Notes under the pieces: model-generated | Databases searched by the model: none | What the model was told of the DNA's origin: nothing | Seen by the model: only the letters and a program-made list of their open reading frames with translations | Source: Ruminiclostridium sp. | GTDB taxonomy: Bacteria; Bacillota; Clostridia; Oscillospirales; Ruminococcaceae | Reading direction: 5' to 3' | Length of the DNA stretch: 56,410 nt | NCBI GenBank assembly: GCA_017635095.1 | Contig: JAGBMA010000088.1 | Coordinates: forward strand, 1-56,410 | Shown: positions 16,486 to 24,470 of the stretch, one piece after another | How positions within the stretch are numbered: the stretch's first letter is position 1 | Layout: the number at the start of each line of letters is the position of its first letter | Made by a program: the position numbers and the translations under genes

Positions 16486-17727
16486 ATGAAGTTTGAGGAA
16501 GAGTGTCTGAACGGCGACATTATCGACGCGAACATCAGATTCGGAGATTTTGCGGAGAAGTGGTTCCGGGAATATGCGGAAATGCAGCTAAAAGCCAGCA
16601 CTCTCAGCCGCTACAAAGACCTTATGCAGCGCATCAAACCGGTATTCGGCAATATGAAGATGAGCGCGATCAAGCCGTACAAGCTCACGGAATTCTACAA
16701 CAGCCTTACCAAGCCGGGTGTCAGGATAGACACAAAGCGCATTGCAAAGCCAAAAGTCGTCGAAATGATAAAGGCTACGAAGAAAACGCAGCCGGAATTT
16801 GCCCAAGAAGCCGGCATCAGCAAATCCGTGATGTACAGCGCCCTGCATAACCGCAACATATCGGCAGAGAGCGCCGAAAAAATAGCCAAATGTCTCGGAA
16901 AGCCGGTTGACGAGCTGTTTGACGCGGTCGCAGAGGAAAAGTGTCTTGCGAGCCGCACCGTGCAGTATTATCACGTTATCCTGTCGTCTATCTTCTCGAC
17001 CGCCGTGCTCTGGCAGGTCATAGCATCGAATCCGTGCGAGCGCGTGAAGCCGCCGAAGATCACACGAAAAGAGAGCAGCTATCTCGACGAAGACGGTGCG
17101 GCAAGACTTATGCAGGCGCTTTCGGACGTTCCCTACCACTATTCGATAGTCGTGTACATCATGCTTTATACCGGACTCAGGCGCGGGGAGGTCTGCGGAT
17201 TGGAGTGGTCCGATGTGGATTTTGACAAGGACCTGCTCACGGTAAGGCGCAACTGGCTCTATGTTCCCGAAAAAGGTTCTTATCAGGACACGCCCAAGTC
17301 CGAGAGTTCCAACCGCGTAATAAACATTCCGCCCGATCTTGTTGAGATATTGCATGATTACCGACGCTGGCAGCAGGGTCAGGCTGAGCAGTACGGCGAC
17401 AAGTGGCATCAAACTGACCGGATCGTGACCTCCCGTTACGGCAAGGAAGTGTTTCCGGATACGCTCACGCGCTGGTTTTCCAAGTTCATCAACGAGAACG
17501 ATCTGCCGAAAATCTCGCTTCACAGCCTGCGACACACCCACGCTACGCTCCTTATCGCCTGCGGAATACCGCTCAAGACCGTGTCCGCGCGGTTAGGTCA
17601 TGCCAGCCCGACGACCACATCAAACATTTATTTGCACGCGATCCAGTCGCTGAACGCGGCGGCAGCAGAGGCTATCAATGATATTCTTTCGCCCGGGAAG
17701 GCGTTCAAAAACAGGAAGGTAGGATAA
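16486..17727 (+). CDS. Tyrosine recombinase/integrase, N-terminus missing, with embedded helix-turn-helix
   Basis: The remaining 413 residues begin MKFEEECLNGD, which in related integrases lies after an arm-type DNA-binding domain of roughly 50 residues. There is no ribosome site at the ATG and an in-frame TAA lies just upstream, so the true start has been lost at the junction with hsdR. The core-binding domain (about 20-170) is interrupted by an XRE-like segment (KTQPEFAQEAGISKSVMYSA, about residues 90-145). The catalytic domain is complete: Arg in YTGLRRGE (about 231), HSLRHTH (about 345-351), LGHAS (about 370-374) and Tyr in NIYLHA (about 382). It may have integrated the element but probably cannot bind arm sites now. 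Confidence 0.85.
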   Translation: MKFEEECLNGDIIDANIRFGDFAEKWFREYAEMQLKASTLSRYKDLMQRIKPVFGNMKMSAIKPYKLTEFYNSLTKPGVRIDTKRIAKPKVVEMIKATKKTQPEFAQEAGISKSVMYSALHNRNISAESAEKIAKCLGKPVDELFDAVAEEKCLASRTVQYYHVILSSIFSTAVLWQVIASNPCERVKPPKITRKESSYLDEDGAARLMQALSDVPYHYSIVVYIMLYTGLRRGEVCGLEWSDVDFDKDLLTVRRNWLYVPEKGSYQDTPKSESSNRVINIPPDLVEILHDYRRWQQGQAEQYGDKWHQTDRIVTSRYGKEVFPDTLTRWFSKFINENDLPKISLHSLRHTHATLLIACGIPLKTVSARLGHASPTTTSNIYLHAIQSLNAAAAEAINDILSPGKAFKNRKVG

Positions 17728-17729
17728 AC

Positions 17730-17768
17730 AAAGACAGCGGCAGGCTGAAAGGCTTGCCGCTGTCTTTA
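17730..17768. terminator. Bidirectional terminator between the integrase and AIPR genes
   Basis: AAAGACAGCGGCA at the left pairs with TGCCGCTGTCTTT at the right. It serves the integrase gene on plus (TTTATT follows) and the AIPR gene on minus. Confidence 0.8.
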
Positions 17769-17801
17769 TTATTGGGTATTACCACATCTGCTTCGAACGA
17801 A

Positions 17802-19202
17802 TTATACTGAACCGTTCAATACATTCCTATATGCTGCCATTACCATTTGATATGCTTGAGGAGCTTTTCCAACTTTCTGAGGGTCGTAATCGCACATATT
17901 AATTACGAGAGAATACTGCTCTATAATCTTACCAAGATTCAAGGCAAGGAACGGTAGCGGAGGCTGTGACCATATTATTACATTCTTGCCGTCAACCGTT
18001 TTCTTTTTCATTAGCGTCTGAAGACCAAATACAACTGGCATAATAAAGCCGTCAGGGCTTAAAGTATCTATTTCCTTCTTCATAAACGGAGTTTGCTTAC
18101 TTACTTTCTTATCATTCATAGTATCGACTGCTTTTATAGCCCCATATTTTCCGCCTGCTTTGTTATATAAACTTGGAAAATTCTCGTAAATATAATCGTA
18201 AAGTTCAGGAATATCTGCTGCGATATCCAATGCAGAAGCAACTTCTTCATTCAACAATTTGTGTTTAGAATCTGTTTCATCTACTATAGTAACCTCTGGG
18301 GAAGCCATTATTCTCTCAAAATGCTGCAAAGAACTACCTTTAGCACTATATAATTTATAGGGAGCAATTGGTTCAATCGTTTTTTCCGAATCATCTTTTA
18401 TTGGCTCAATTAAATTCAGTGGTATAAGCGAAAGAGCGACTATATCTTGTGCTTTGATCTCTCCACCTTCATTTGACTTCCACGCAATTCTACTTGCTAA
18501 ATCAGGATTCTTTCTCTCCATATATGCTTTAAGATCATCATAAAATCCTTTGTGATTAGCCTTATCAGAATCTGTCAACTGTGCGTTGTTGTTTCTTGCA
18601 TAGCATATTTCAAACAAGCTGTTCACAAAACTTGTTACACACACCAAGTCTTTCACATCTCGTGGAACAATTATTTCAACCGGAATATAGTAATCAAGAT
18701 CTTTAACATCAGTATTATTTTTTAAATGATCGAGATACTTTCCTAAAATATCTTTGCTTTTTTCCCAAATGTCTTTGAAATCACTCCAAATCTTAATACC
18801 CTTTGGAAATTTAATATCGCAATAATCGTATGCTTTTTTTAGTGTATAAAGACCAATTGCTAAAGTGTTGTGTCCACCATCCAGAATACCCTCAAGCATA
18901 GGATTATCTACATAAAATCTATATCTTGAACGCTCAAGTGCTTCATAATTAGAAAAAGCCATTAAAATACCCTTGCTTTTAAAGGCGAATAACTGAGGTG
19001 TCTGAGCAATTGATTCTTGAATAGCCTCCGTTACAGCAGAAGATTTTGATGATCTTGGATTTGCTTCAAGATCAAGAGTATCAATAACCGGCACTATGTA
19101 CTTGCCATAGATATAACCCGTGATTCTTTTGATATCTCCTATACAAGATTCACTTGCGTTCTCTACTTTGATTAAAAAATTGGACTTGTCATTTGCATTC
19201 AT
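17802..19202 (-). CDS. AIPR-like protein (putative abortive-infection phage resistance)
   Basis: A protein of 466 residues. The best anchor is EGILDGGHNTLAIG (about 104-117), which resembles the NGGQTT/DGGH motif of AIPR and DGQHR proteins. It is followed by the family-like segments VEIIVPRD and FEICYARNNNAQLTDSDKANH (about 200-230). No nuclease or transmembrane motif is clear. AIPR proteins are linked to phage resistance by abortive infection, but their action is poorly known. The ribosome site is AAAGGAATATTTATT before ATG. A promoter lies about 215 bases upstream, and the leader contains a short ORF and a terminator. Base composition is AT-rich compared with the chromosomal genes on either side, consistent with transfer. 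The family call is moderate. Confidence 0.6.
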   Translation of the reverse strand: MNANDKSNFLIKVENASESCIGDIKRITGYIYGKYIVPVIDTLDLEANPRSSKSSAVTEAIQESIAQTPQLFAFKSKGILMAFSNYEALERSRYRFYVDNPMLEGILDGGHNTLAIGLYTLKKAYDYCDIKFPKGIKIWSDFKDIWEKSKDILGKYLDHLKNNTDVKDLDYYIPVEIIVPRDVKDLVCVTSFVNSLFEICYARNNNAQLTDSDKANHKGFYDDLKAYMERKNPDLASRIAWKSNEGGEIKAQDIVALSLIPLNLIEPIKDDSEKTIEPIAPYKLYSAKGSSLQHFERIMASPEVTIVDETDSKHKLLNEEVASALDIAADIPELYDYIYENFPSLYNKAGGKYGAIKAVDTMNDKKVSKQTPFMKKEIDTLSPDGFIMPVVFGLQTLMKKKTVDGKNVIIWSQPPLPFLALNLGKIIEQYSLVINMCDYDPQKVGKAPQAYQMVMAAYRNVLNGSV

Positions 19203-19254
19203 AATAAATATTCCTTTCTGATAAAAATAGTTTGAGCTGAAAAGAATAAAGAAA

Positions 19255-19284
19255 TCAAAAAAGCCAATTCTTAACGAATCGGCT
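19255..19284 (-). terminator. Intrinsic terminator in the AIPR leader (possible attenuator)
   Basis: On the minus strand AGCCGATTC (19284-19276) pairs with GAATTGGCT (19270-19262) around GTTAA, with one wobble, followed by TTTTTTG. It lies between the promoter and the coding region, 50 bases before the start codon. Transcription into the gene would therefore need read-through or anti-termination. Confidence 0.65.
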
Positions 19285-19325
19285 CACAGAATACAAATTA
19301 AAATGACGCGTCCCGTTGATATCCA

Positions 19326-19376
19326 TCAACAAATTTTAACGTTCTTTAATGATTCCAGAGCCTTTTCAGAACTCAT
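19326..19376 (-). CDS. Candidate 16-residue leader peptide
   Basis: An ATG at 19376, preceded by GGAAAAG, opens MSSEKALESLKNVKIC and stops at 19326. It lies between the promoter and the leader terminator. It shows no run of one amino acid, so classic amino-acid attenuation is not obvious. It could be chance. Confidence 0.35.
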   Translation of the reverse strand: MSSEKALESLKNVKIC

Positions 19377-19415
19377 AATAAACTTTTCCAACTGTATATC
19401 CAACAGTCTATATAT

Positions 19416-19444
19416 AAAATACCATATTGTTGACGATTTGTCAA
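19416..19444 (-). promoter_or_regulatory. Promoter of the AIPR gene
   Basis: On the minus strand: TTGACA (19439-19444), 17 bases, TATTTT (19416-19421). A TTGAC-GATTT-GTCAA dyad (19430-19444) overlaps the -35. Confidence 0.7.
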
Positions 19445-19747
19445 GTATTATTATGAAGAAAATCCAAAATTGTGATACATTTACAAAAACGATATAATTA
19501 TTTGTTATTATTGTCCAAACATGTATCATATAAAACGAGCTTAACAGCAACATAATTATATATGATTAACTCCGTTTTTTCTAATTTCTGCCCTCTACGC
19601 CCCTCCCCCTCAAAATTTAAGTAACATCTTGCACCAGATTTTCACCAAAAATCTTTCCAAAAATCGCGTATTCTCAGGCAGCAAAAAATTTTTTAGTGTC
19701 AACAAATTGTCAACAAATCCCGATTTTCGGGCATATGTATTGATTAT
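19445..19747. other. Non-coding right arm of the element
   Basis: AT-rich sequence without a convincing gene. It contains TGTCAACAAAT twice in tandem (about 19697-19718), similar to the GTGTACAAATT pair in the left arm, and a pyrimidine tract (CCCTCTACGCCCCTCCCCCT) near 19590-19610. Confidence 0.45.
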
Positions 19748-19787
19748 AAAACAAAAGCAAAAGCCGCCCAAGCCTTTGCCTGAGCGG
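19748..19787 (-). terminator. Terminator of tRNA-Ala
   Basis: A GC-rich imperfect hairpin (CCGCTCAGGC / GCTTGGGCGG on the minus strand, 19764-19787) followed by CTTTTGCTTTTGTTTT, directly after the CCA end of the tRNA. Confidence 0.7.
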
Positions 19788-19794
19788 ATTTGCT

Positions 19795-19871
<77 letters not shown>

Positions 19872-19883
19872 ACATCACATATG

Positions 19884-19912
19884 ATTATATCACGATTTGC
19901 ACGAAAAATCAA
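19884..19912 (-). promoter_or_regulatory. Promoter of tRNA-Ala
   Basis: On the minus strand: TTGATT (19907-19912), 17 bases, TATAAT (19884-19889), 13 bases before the mature 5' end. Confidence 0.8.
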
Positions 19913-19960
19913 GAGCCGGACGAGAATTTACAAAATTTTTTTGTACGAAGATCCGCCGGC

Positions 19961-19992
19961 AAAACGCTGCACAGCGGTAAAGCCGCACAGCG
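19961..19992 (-). terminator. Probable terminator of the diguanylate cyclase gene
   Basis: CGCTG...CAGCG (19965-19992) forms an imperfect stem with an inner GCGG/CCGC pairing, followed by TTTTGCC on the minus strand, ten bases after the stop. Confidence 0.5.
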
Positions 19993-20001
19993 CGCGTCTT
20001 T

Positions 20002-21630
20002 TCACTTGTTCTGTTCCTTTGTAAGCTTTTTGTTTTCGTACATAAGGTTATCGGCGATTATCTCAGCGTCGCTTATCCGTGATCCGCAGGTGTAATGCGA
20101 ATATCCGCAGGCCACCACGAGTTTCACCGGCGGGTCGGCGTCGCGGTTGTACTTGTCTATGTCCCCGCGGAAAGACTGGATAAGCTTATCCATGTCATTG
20201 ACAGCTCTCCGGGGGAATATGGCGATGAATTCATCACCGCCGGTGCGGAACACATGACCGAGAGCGCAGAAATTCCGGCGTATTATTTCTGCGGCAGCTC
20301 TTATATGGGCGTCACCCGCCATATGGCCGTGGAAGTCGTTGACTTTTTTCAGGTCATTTATATCGAACTGAACTATAGTATATTCGCCATCGGTCTCGCT
20401 TGAAACGGACTGCTCATATTCGCCGAAGGCGAGTCTGTTCTCAAGTCCGGTAAGTCCGTCGGTATGGGCAAGCCGGAACATCTTCTTTGCGTAGGAGTCC
20501 TTTTCGGCAATGGCAATAAGCTCCAGGAGCTCGAAATATCCGAGGTAAAGCACAAAAATGAGAATTCCGAGCATGAACACCGAGCCGTATGCGTGTCCCA
20601 TGCGATAGAGGATTATATCGGCAAGACCTGCGAGCGCAAGAGCGGAAAATGCGATCAGTATGATGCGTGAGCGCTTTTTATCTATTGTATCCCGCTTTAT
20701 CGCACGGATCACAAGGAATACCGACACACCGATGCCTGCGGCGATGACAGCATGAGTCGCGGTAAGGAGGGTATGATAGTCGGCGACACCGGTGAGAGAG
20801 CAGATGACCTGAACCACAAAATTCAATATCACAGCGGCATCTATGATGCGCACGACCCTGCTGCTGTCACTGTGGGCGAGGTTCGCTATTAGGTTGCAGG
20901 CCGGTATCGCGACAAACATGAGGCAGAGATAGTTTATGAAATGACAGGCTGCGGCATTTCCGGTAAGCATCTGCAGCACCGGCGTCTCGGTCCCCTCCCA
21001 TATACCGGAGAGTATTGCAAGAAGTCCGAGTGAAACGGTCTGTATCCTGTTCTCGGCTCTCAGTGTATATATCATACCCGCGACAACGAACAACAACCCC
21101 AGAAACGCGGTTATCATGCATATCACGAACACGAGCATATTTTCGCCGAGCACAGTACTGCAGTACACGTCAGAACGGTCGAGACAAACGGCGAAGATCC
21201 GCTCCGAGCCGTCTCCGTATGCAGGTTCGACAACTATACGGAGAGCGTCGGCATCAAATGTATAAGGAAGGCGTATGCTGTGTACGAACTTTCCGTAGGA
21301 ATTGCCGTAAAGAGCAGGTATCTGCGGGTGAAAGTCGTAGATCATCTCATCGCCTATGTAAACGCTGAGATCAACATTCTTGCTGCGGAAGCAGAGACTT
21401 ACGGCATCCTCTCCCCGGAGGAAATCATGCCGTATCTCGAATCTGCGCTCTTTCGGAATATCCGAAAGATCCGCCGGGCTTCCGTCCGGGTAGGTCCAGC
21501 CCTCCGAGAAATCCGCAAGCCCATCTTTGCCATTGCCGCCGTAAGGCATATCGGTTACGAAGATGAGCACAATACAGATCATCATGACAAAGACGATGAC
21601 AGCCGACAGTACATATGATATTTTTTTCAA
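20002..21630 (-). CDS. Membrane-bound GGDEF diguanylate cyclase
   Basis: A protein of 542 residues. Layout: signal anchor (about 5-27), an extracellular beta-rich domain (about 30-175), seven membrane helices (about 180-375; 7TMR-DISM-like), then the GGDEF domain (about 395-540) with DGLTGLENR, FDINDLKKVND and RTGGDEF near residue 466. It makes c-di-GMP from two GTP. No RxxD inhibitory site is seen just before GGDEF, so product inhibition may be absent. The frame begins with TTG after GGGGAGATGG. An ATG ten bases upstream lies in another frame, separated from this one by a run of seven A on the coding strand, so the start is uncertain. It is monocistronic with its own promoter. Confidence 0.9.
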   Translation of the reverse strand: MKKISYVLSAVIVFVMMICIVLIFVTDMPYGGNGKDGLADFSEGWTYPDGSPADLSDIPKERRFEIRHDFLRGEDAVSLCFRSKNVDLSVYIGDEMIYDFHPQIPALYGNSYGKFVHSIRLPYTFDADALRIVVEPAYGDGSERIFAVCLDRSDVYCSTVLGENMLVFVICMITAFLGLLFVVAGMIYTLRAENRIQTVSLGLLAILSGIWEGTETPVLQMLTGNAAACHFINYLCLMFVAIPACNLIANLAHSDSSRVVRIIDAAVILNFVVQVICSLTGVADYHTLLTATHAVIAAGIGVSVFLVIRAIKRDTIDKKRSRIILIAFSALALAGLADIILYRMGHAYGSVFMLGILIFVLYLGYFELLELIAIAEKDSYAKKMFRLAHTDGLTGLENRLAFGEYEQSVSSETDGEYTIVQFDINDLKKVNDFHGHMAGDAHIRAAAEIIRRNFCALGHVFRTGGDEFIAIFPRRAVNDMDKLIQSFRGDIDKYNRDADPPVKLVVACGYSHYTCGSRISDAEIIADNLMYENKKLTKEQNK

Positions 21631-21664
21631 GTGTCACCATCTCCCCATTATGGTATATATGCTT

Positions 21665-21693
21665 ATTCTACCACACTTTCCGGAAAAATGCAA
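21665..21693 (-). promoter_or_regulatory. Promoter of the diguanylate cyclase gene
   Basis: On the minus strand: TTGCAT (21688-21693), 17 bases, TAGAAT (21665-21670). Confidence 0.7.
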
Positions 21694-21789
21694 CATCTGT
21701 CGGCAAAAAAGCTATGAAACGCAGCAATGTCAAAATGCACAAAAACTGTTGCCGTTTTGCGGTAAAACAATGAAATTCGGCGAAAATAC

Positions 21790-21818
21790 TTGATTATTCG
21801 TTACATTTACGGTATAAT
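21790..21818 (+). promoter_or_regulatory. Promoter of the DUF5662-comM-yigZ operon
   Basis: TTGATT (21790-21795), 17 bases, TATAAT (21813-21818), 32 bases before the first start codon. Confidence 0.8.
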
Positions 21819-21849
21819 GTATCTATGTAACGAAAGCGGGGCGCGAGAT

Positions 21850-22419
21850 ATGCAGAATACAGAAAATGAAATGAAAATATCGGATTATGCGCACAACGCA
21901 TACTGCCACTTCATTACCATTACCCGCCACAAAAAGCTCGTCATGCATTACTGCTTCAAGGCGGGGCTGTATAAACAAGGTCTGCTCCACGACCTGTCGA
22001 AATACTCACCCACAGAGTTCATCGTCGGCGTGAAATACTTCAACGGAAGACGCAGCCCCAATACCGTCGAGCGGGAAAAGCTGGGATACAGCGCCGCGTG
22101 GCTGCACCATAAGGGCAGGAACAAACATCACTTCGAGTACTGGATAGATAACAAGCCCGACGGCGACAGGAATATGGCAGGGGTGAAAATGCCCGTAAAA
22201 TACGTCGTGGAGATGTTCTGCGACAGGATAGCCGCCTGCAGGGTCTATCTCGGGGCAGACTATACGGACGCTTCCGCATACGAGTACTACGAACGCTCCC
22301 ACTCGCACTATATGATACACCCGGAGACGGATAAGCTGCTGAAGCGGCTGCTCATCATACTCAGGGACTACGGCGAGGAGAAAGTGTTCGCGTATATCCG
22401 CGCGAGGGTGCTGAAATAA
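21850..22419 (+). CDS. DUF5662 family protein
   Basis: A protein of 189 residues rich in histidine and tyrosine. HYCFKAGLYKQGLLHDLSKY (about 33-52) and AWLHHKGRNKHHFEYW (about 76-91) look like a helical metal-dependent HD-type site (HDxSK plus HHxxxNxHH). This matches the DUF5662 family seen in Firmicutes and phages. Activity is not established; metal-dependent hydrolysis of a nucleotide-like substrate is a guess from the motif. The start at 21850 is used because the upstream frame begins inside the promoter. It is the first gene of the operon, with two bases between its stop and the next start. Confidence 0.75.
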   Translation: MQNTENEMKISDYAHNAYCHFITITRHKKLVMHYCFKAGLYKQGLLHDLSKYSPTEFIVGVKYFNGRRSPNTVEREKLGYSAAWLHHKGRNKHHFEYWIDNKPDGDRNMAGVKMPVKYVVEMFCDRIAACRVYLGADYTDASAYEYYERSHSHYMIHPETDKLLKRLLIILRDYGEEKVFAYIRARVLK

Positions 22420-22420
22420 C

Positions 22421-22873
22421 ATGGAATTTATACTCGGACTTGCAGTGATAGTGATACTGCTGCTCATTCTCGGGATCGGTGCCGATGTCATCATCTACGG
22501 CTTCATGGGGCTTCTGTGCCTCGCTTCGGGAGCTTCCGCGCTGGTGCTGATGTATTTCGCGGTGCGGCTTATGCTCTCGGGGAAATGCACCGGCAAATTC
22601 ACCCGCATAGACAAAACTGAAAAGAGCAGATACGACGCTGCGCACTACATGACGGAACTGGGCGAGCTGCCGAATGTGTTCCCGGCCGAAATGGTCATGA
22701 AAAAACGGCTGTACAACAGCGAAAAGACAGTGAAGCTGCGGATCGACCGCGGAAAGCGCTTCGTATATGACCGCAACGCAAGAGCCACCATAATCTCGGG
22801 AGTGCCGCTCACCATTGCATTGACCGCGCTGCTCGCAGCCGGAATATGGTTCATGACATATCATTATCCGTGA
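22421..22873 (+). CDS. Small membrane protein of unknown function
   Basis: A protein of 150 residues with two N-terminal membrane helices (about 4-24 and 27-52), a basic cytosolic or external loop of about 75 residues (FTRIDKTEKSRYDAAHYM...) and a C-terminal helix (about 126-146). No family is recognised. It lies in the operon between the DUF5662 gene and comM, and its start follows the previous stop by one base, with no strong ribosome site, suggesting coupled translation. Confidence 0.6.
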   Translation: MEFILGLAVIVILLLILGIGADVIIYGFMGLLCLASGASALVLMYFAVRLMLSGKCTGKFTRIDKTEKSRYDAAHYMTELGELPNVFPAEMVMKKRLYNSEKTVKLRIDRGKRFVYDRNARATIISGVPLTIALTALLAAGIWFMTYHYP

Positions 22874-22899
22874 TACAACAGAGAGGACAAATATACATA

Positions 22900-24441
22900 A
22901 TGTTTGCAAAAATATCGAGCATAGGGCTTTTCGGGCTCAATACCTTCCCCGTGACCGCGGAGATAAGCGCCTCTCAGGGCGTTCCGGGCACCGACATAGT
23001 CGGGCTTGCGGATCAGTCCGTCCAGGAAAGCCGTATGCGCATAAAATCCGCCCTTGACAACAGCGGTATGAAGACCGGCTCACTCAAGTGCCTTATAAAC
23101 CTTGCTCCGGCAGGCATAAAAAAGACCGGATCCGGCTATGACCTCGCCATACTCACCGCCCTTATGACTGCCGCGGGATATGTGCCGAAAGAGCTTGACG
23201 GAAAAGCCTTCGTGGGCGAAGTCTCCCTCGGCGGCGAGCTGTGCCCGGTGAACGGGGTCCTCGCTATGGCGGCGGAAGCTATGGAAAACGGCATCTCCGA
23301 GCTTTATGTCCCCGCCGGCAACGCCGCGGAAGCTTCCGTGGTCAAGGGCATAAGAGTGTTCGGCGTGAACACGGTGAGAGAGCTTGCGGATCACCTCTGC
23401 GGCAGAAAGCTCATAAAGCCCGCCGATCCTTATGAGATCACCGAGCAGGCTTACCACTCGGCTCTCGATTTTGCCGACGTCAAGGGTCAGGAAGCCGTGA
23501 AGAGCGCCATAGAGGTCGCCGCGGCAGGCTTCCACAATATGCTCATGATCGGACCTCCCGGAACCGGAAAGAGCATGATCGCAAAACGCATACCGTCCGT
23601 GCTCCCGAGAATGAGCTTTGAGGAGAGCATGGAGACCACCAAGATACATTCTGTGGCGGGACTTCTCTCGGAGAAAGAACCGCTCATAACCCACCGCCCG
23701 TTCCGCGAAGTGAGCCACACCGCCTCTTCCGTGGGACTTATCGGCGGCGGCAGCATACCGAAGCCCGGCGAGATCTCCCTCGCGCACAACGGAGTGCTGT
23801 TCCTCGACGAATTCCCCGAGTTTGACCGGCGGGTGCTTGAGACCCTGCGCCAGCCCCTCGAAAACGGGAACATCGTGATCTCCCGCGCCGCGGGTACAGT
23901 CACCTACCCCTGCAACATCATGCTCGTGGCGGCAATGAATCCCTGCCCCTGCGGGAATTACGCCTCACCTCTCAGGAAGTGCACCTGCACTGTCCAGCAG
24001 GTGTCGCGCTATCTCGGAAAGATAAGCCAGCCTATCCTCGACCGCATCGACATTCAGACCGAAGTCTCGGCGGTGAGATACGAGGATCTTGCGGGCAATT
24101 CAAAGAGCGAGTGCTCGGCGGCTATGGCGGAGCGAATAGCCCGCGCGAGAGAGGTACAGGACAAGCGGTTCAAGGGCACCGGCATCAAATCAAATTCCGG
24201 CATCACGCCCGACCTGCTGCACAAGATATGCGTGCTGGACGAGAGCGCCGGCGACTATATGAAACTCGCATTCGAGAAGACCGGGCTTTCTGCCCGCGCA
24301 TACGACAGAGTGCTCAAGGTCGCAAGGACCTGCGCGGATCTTGAGGGCTCGGAGCTTATCTGCAAGCGCCACATAGCCCGCGCCATAAGCTACCGGAGCC
24401 TTGACAGAAAATACTGGGGCGGCGGGATATCGCTTGCCTGA
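22900..24441 (+). CDS. comM: ComM/YifB family Mg-chelatase-like AAA ATPase
   Basis: A protein of 513 residues beginning MFAKISSIGLFGLNTFPV, the usual YifB/ComM start. The N-terminal Lon-protease-like domain has PGTDIVGLADQSVQESRMRI. The AAA domain follows with Walker A IGPPGTGKSM (about 217-226), Walker B VLFLDEFPEF and the MNPCPCG loop with cysteines (CPCGNYASPLRKCTCT). A C-terminal Mg-chelatase domain ends the protein. In naturally competent bacteria ComM drives branch migration during DNA uptake. Here it shares a window with a complete type IV pilus locus, which is suggestive but not proof of competence. The start at 22900 is chosen for family agreement. Confidence 0.93.
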   Translation: MFAKISSIGLFGLNTFPVTAEISASQGVPGTDIVGLADQSVQESRMRIKSALDNSGMKTGSLKCLINLAPAGIKKTGSGYDLAILTALMTAAGYVPKELDGKAFVGEVSLGGELCPVNGVLAMAAEAMENGISELYVPAGNAAEASVVKGIRVFGVNTVRELADHLCGRKLIKPADPYEITEQAYHSALDFADVKGQEAVKSAIEVAAAGFHNMLMIGPPGTGKSMIAKRIPSVLPRMSFEESMETTKIHSVAGLLSEKEPLITHRPFREVSHTASSVGLIGGGSIPKPGEISLAHNGVLFLDEFPEFDRRVLETLRQPLENGNIVISRAAGTVTYPCNIMLVAAMNPCPCGNYASPLRKCTCTVQQVSRYLGKISQPILDRIDIQTEVSAVRYEDLAGNSKSECSAAMAERIARAREVQDKRFKGTGIKSNSGITPDLLHKICVLDESAGDYMKLAFEKTGLSARAYDRVLKVARTCADLEGSELICKRHIARAISYRSLDRKYWGGGISLA

Positions 24442-24470
24442 CAACGGATCGGATAAATAAGAGGTGGAAA

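Noticed and set aside
16588-17541. Minus-strand frame of 317 codons
   Set aside because: Antisense shadow of the recombinase, which has all catalytic residues on the other strand.
20002-21630. Diguanylate cyclase as a frameshifted pseudogene
   Set aside because: Apart from the start ambiguity the frame is complete with all GGDEF motifs and a promoter. A TTG start is enough to explain it.
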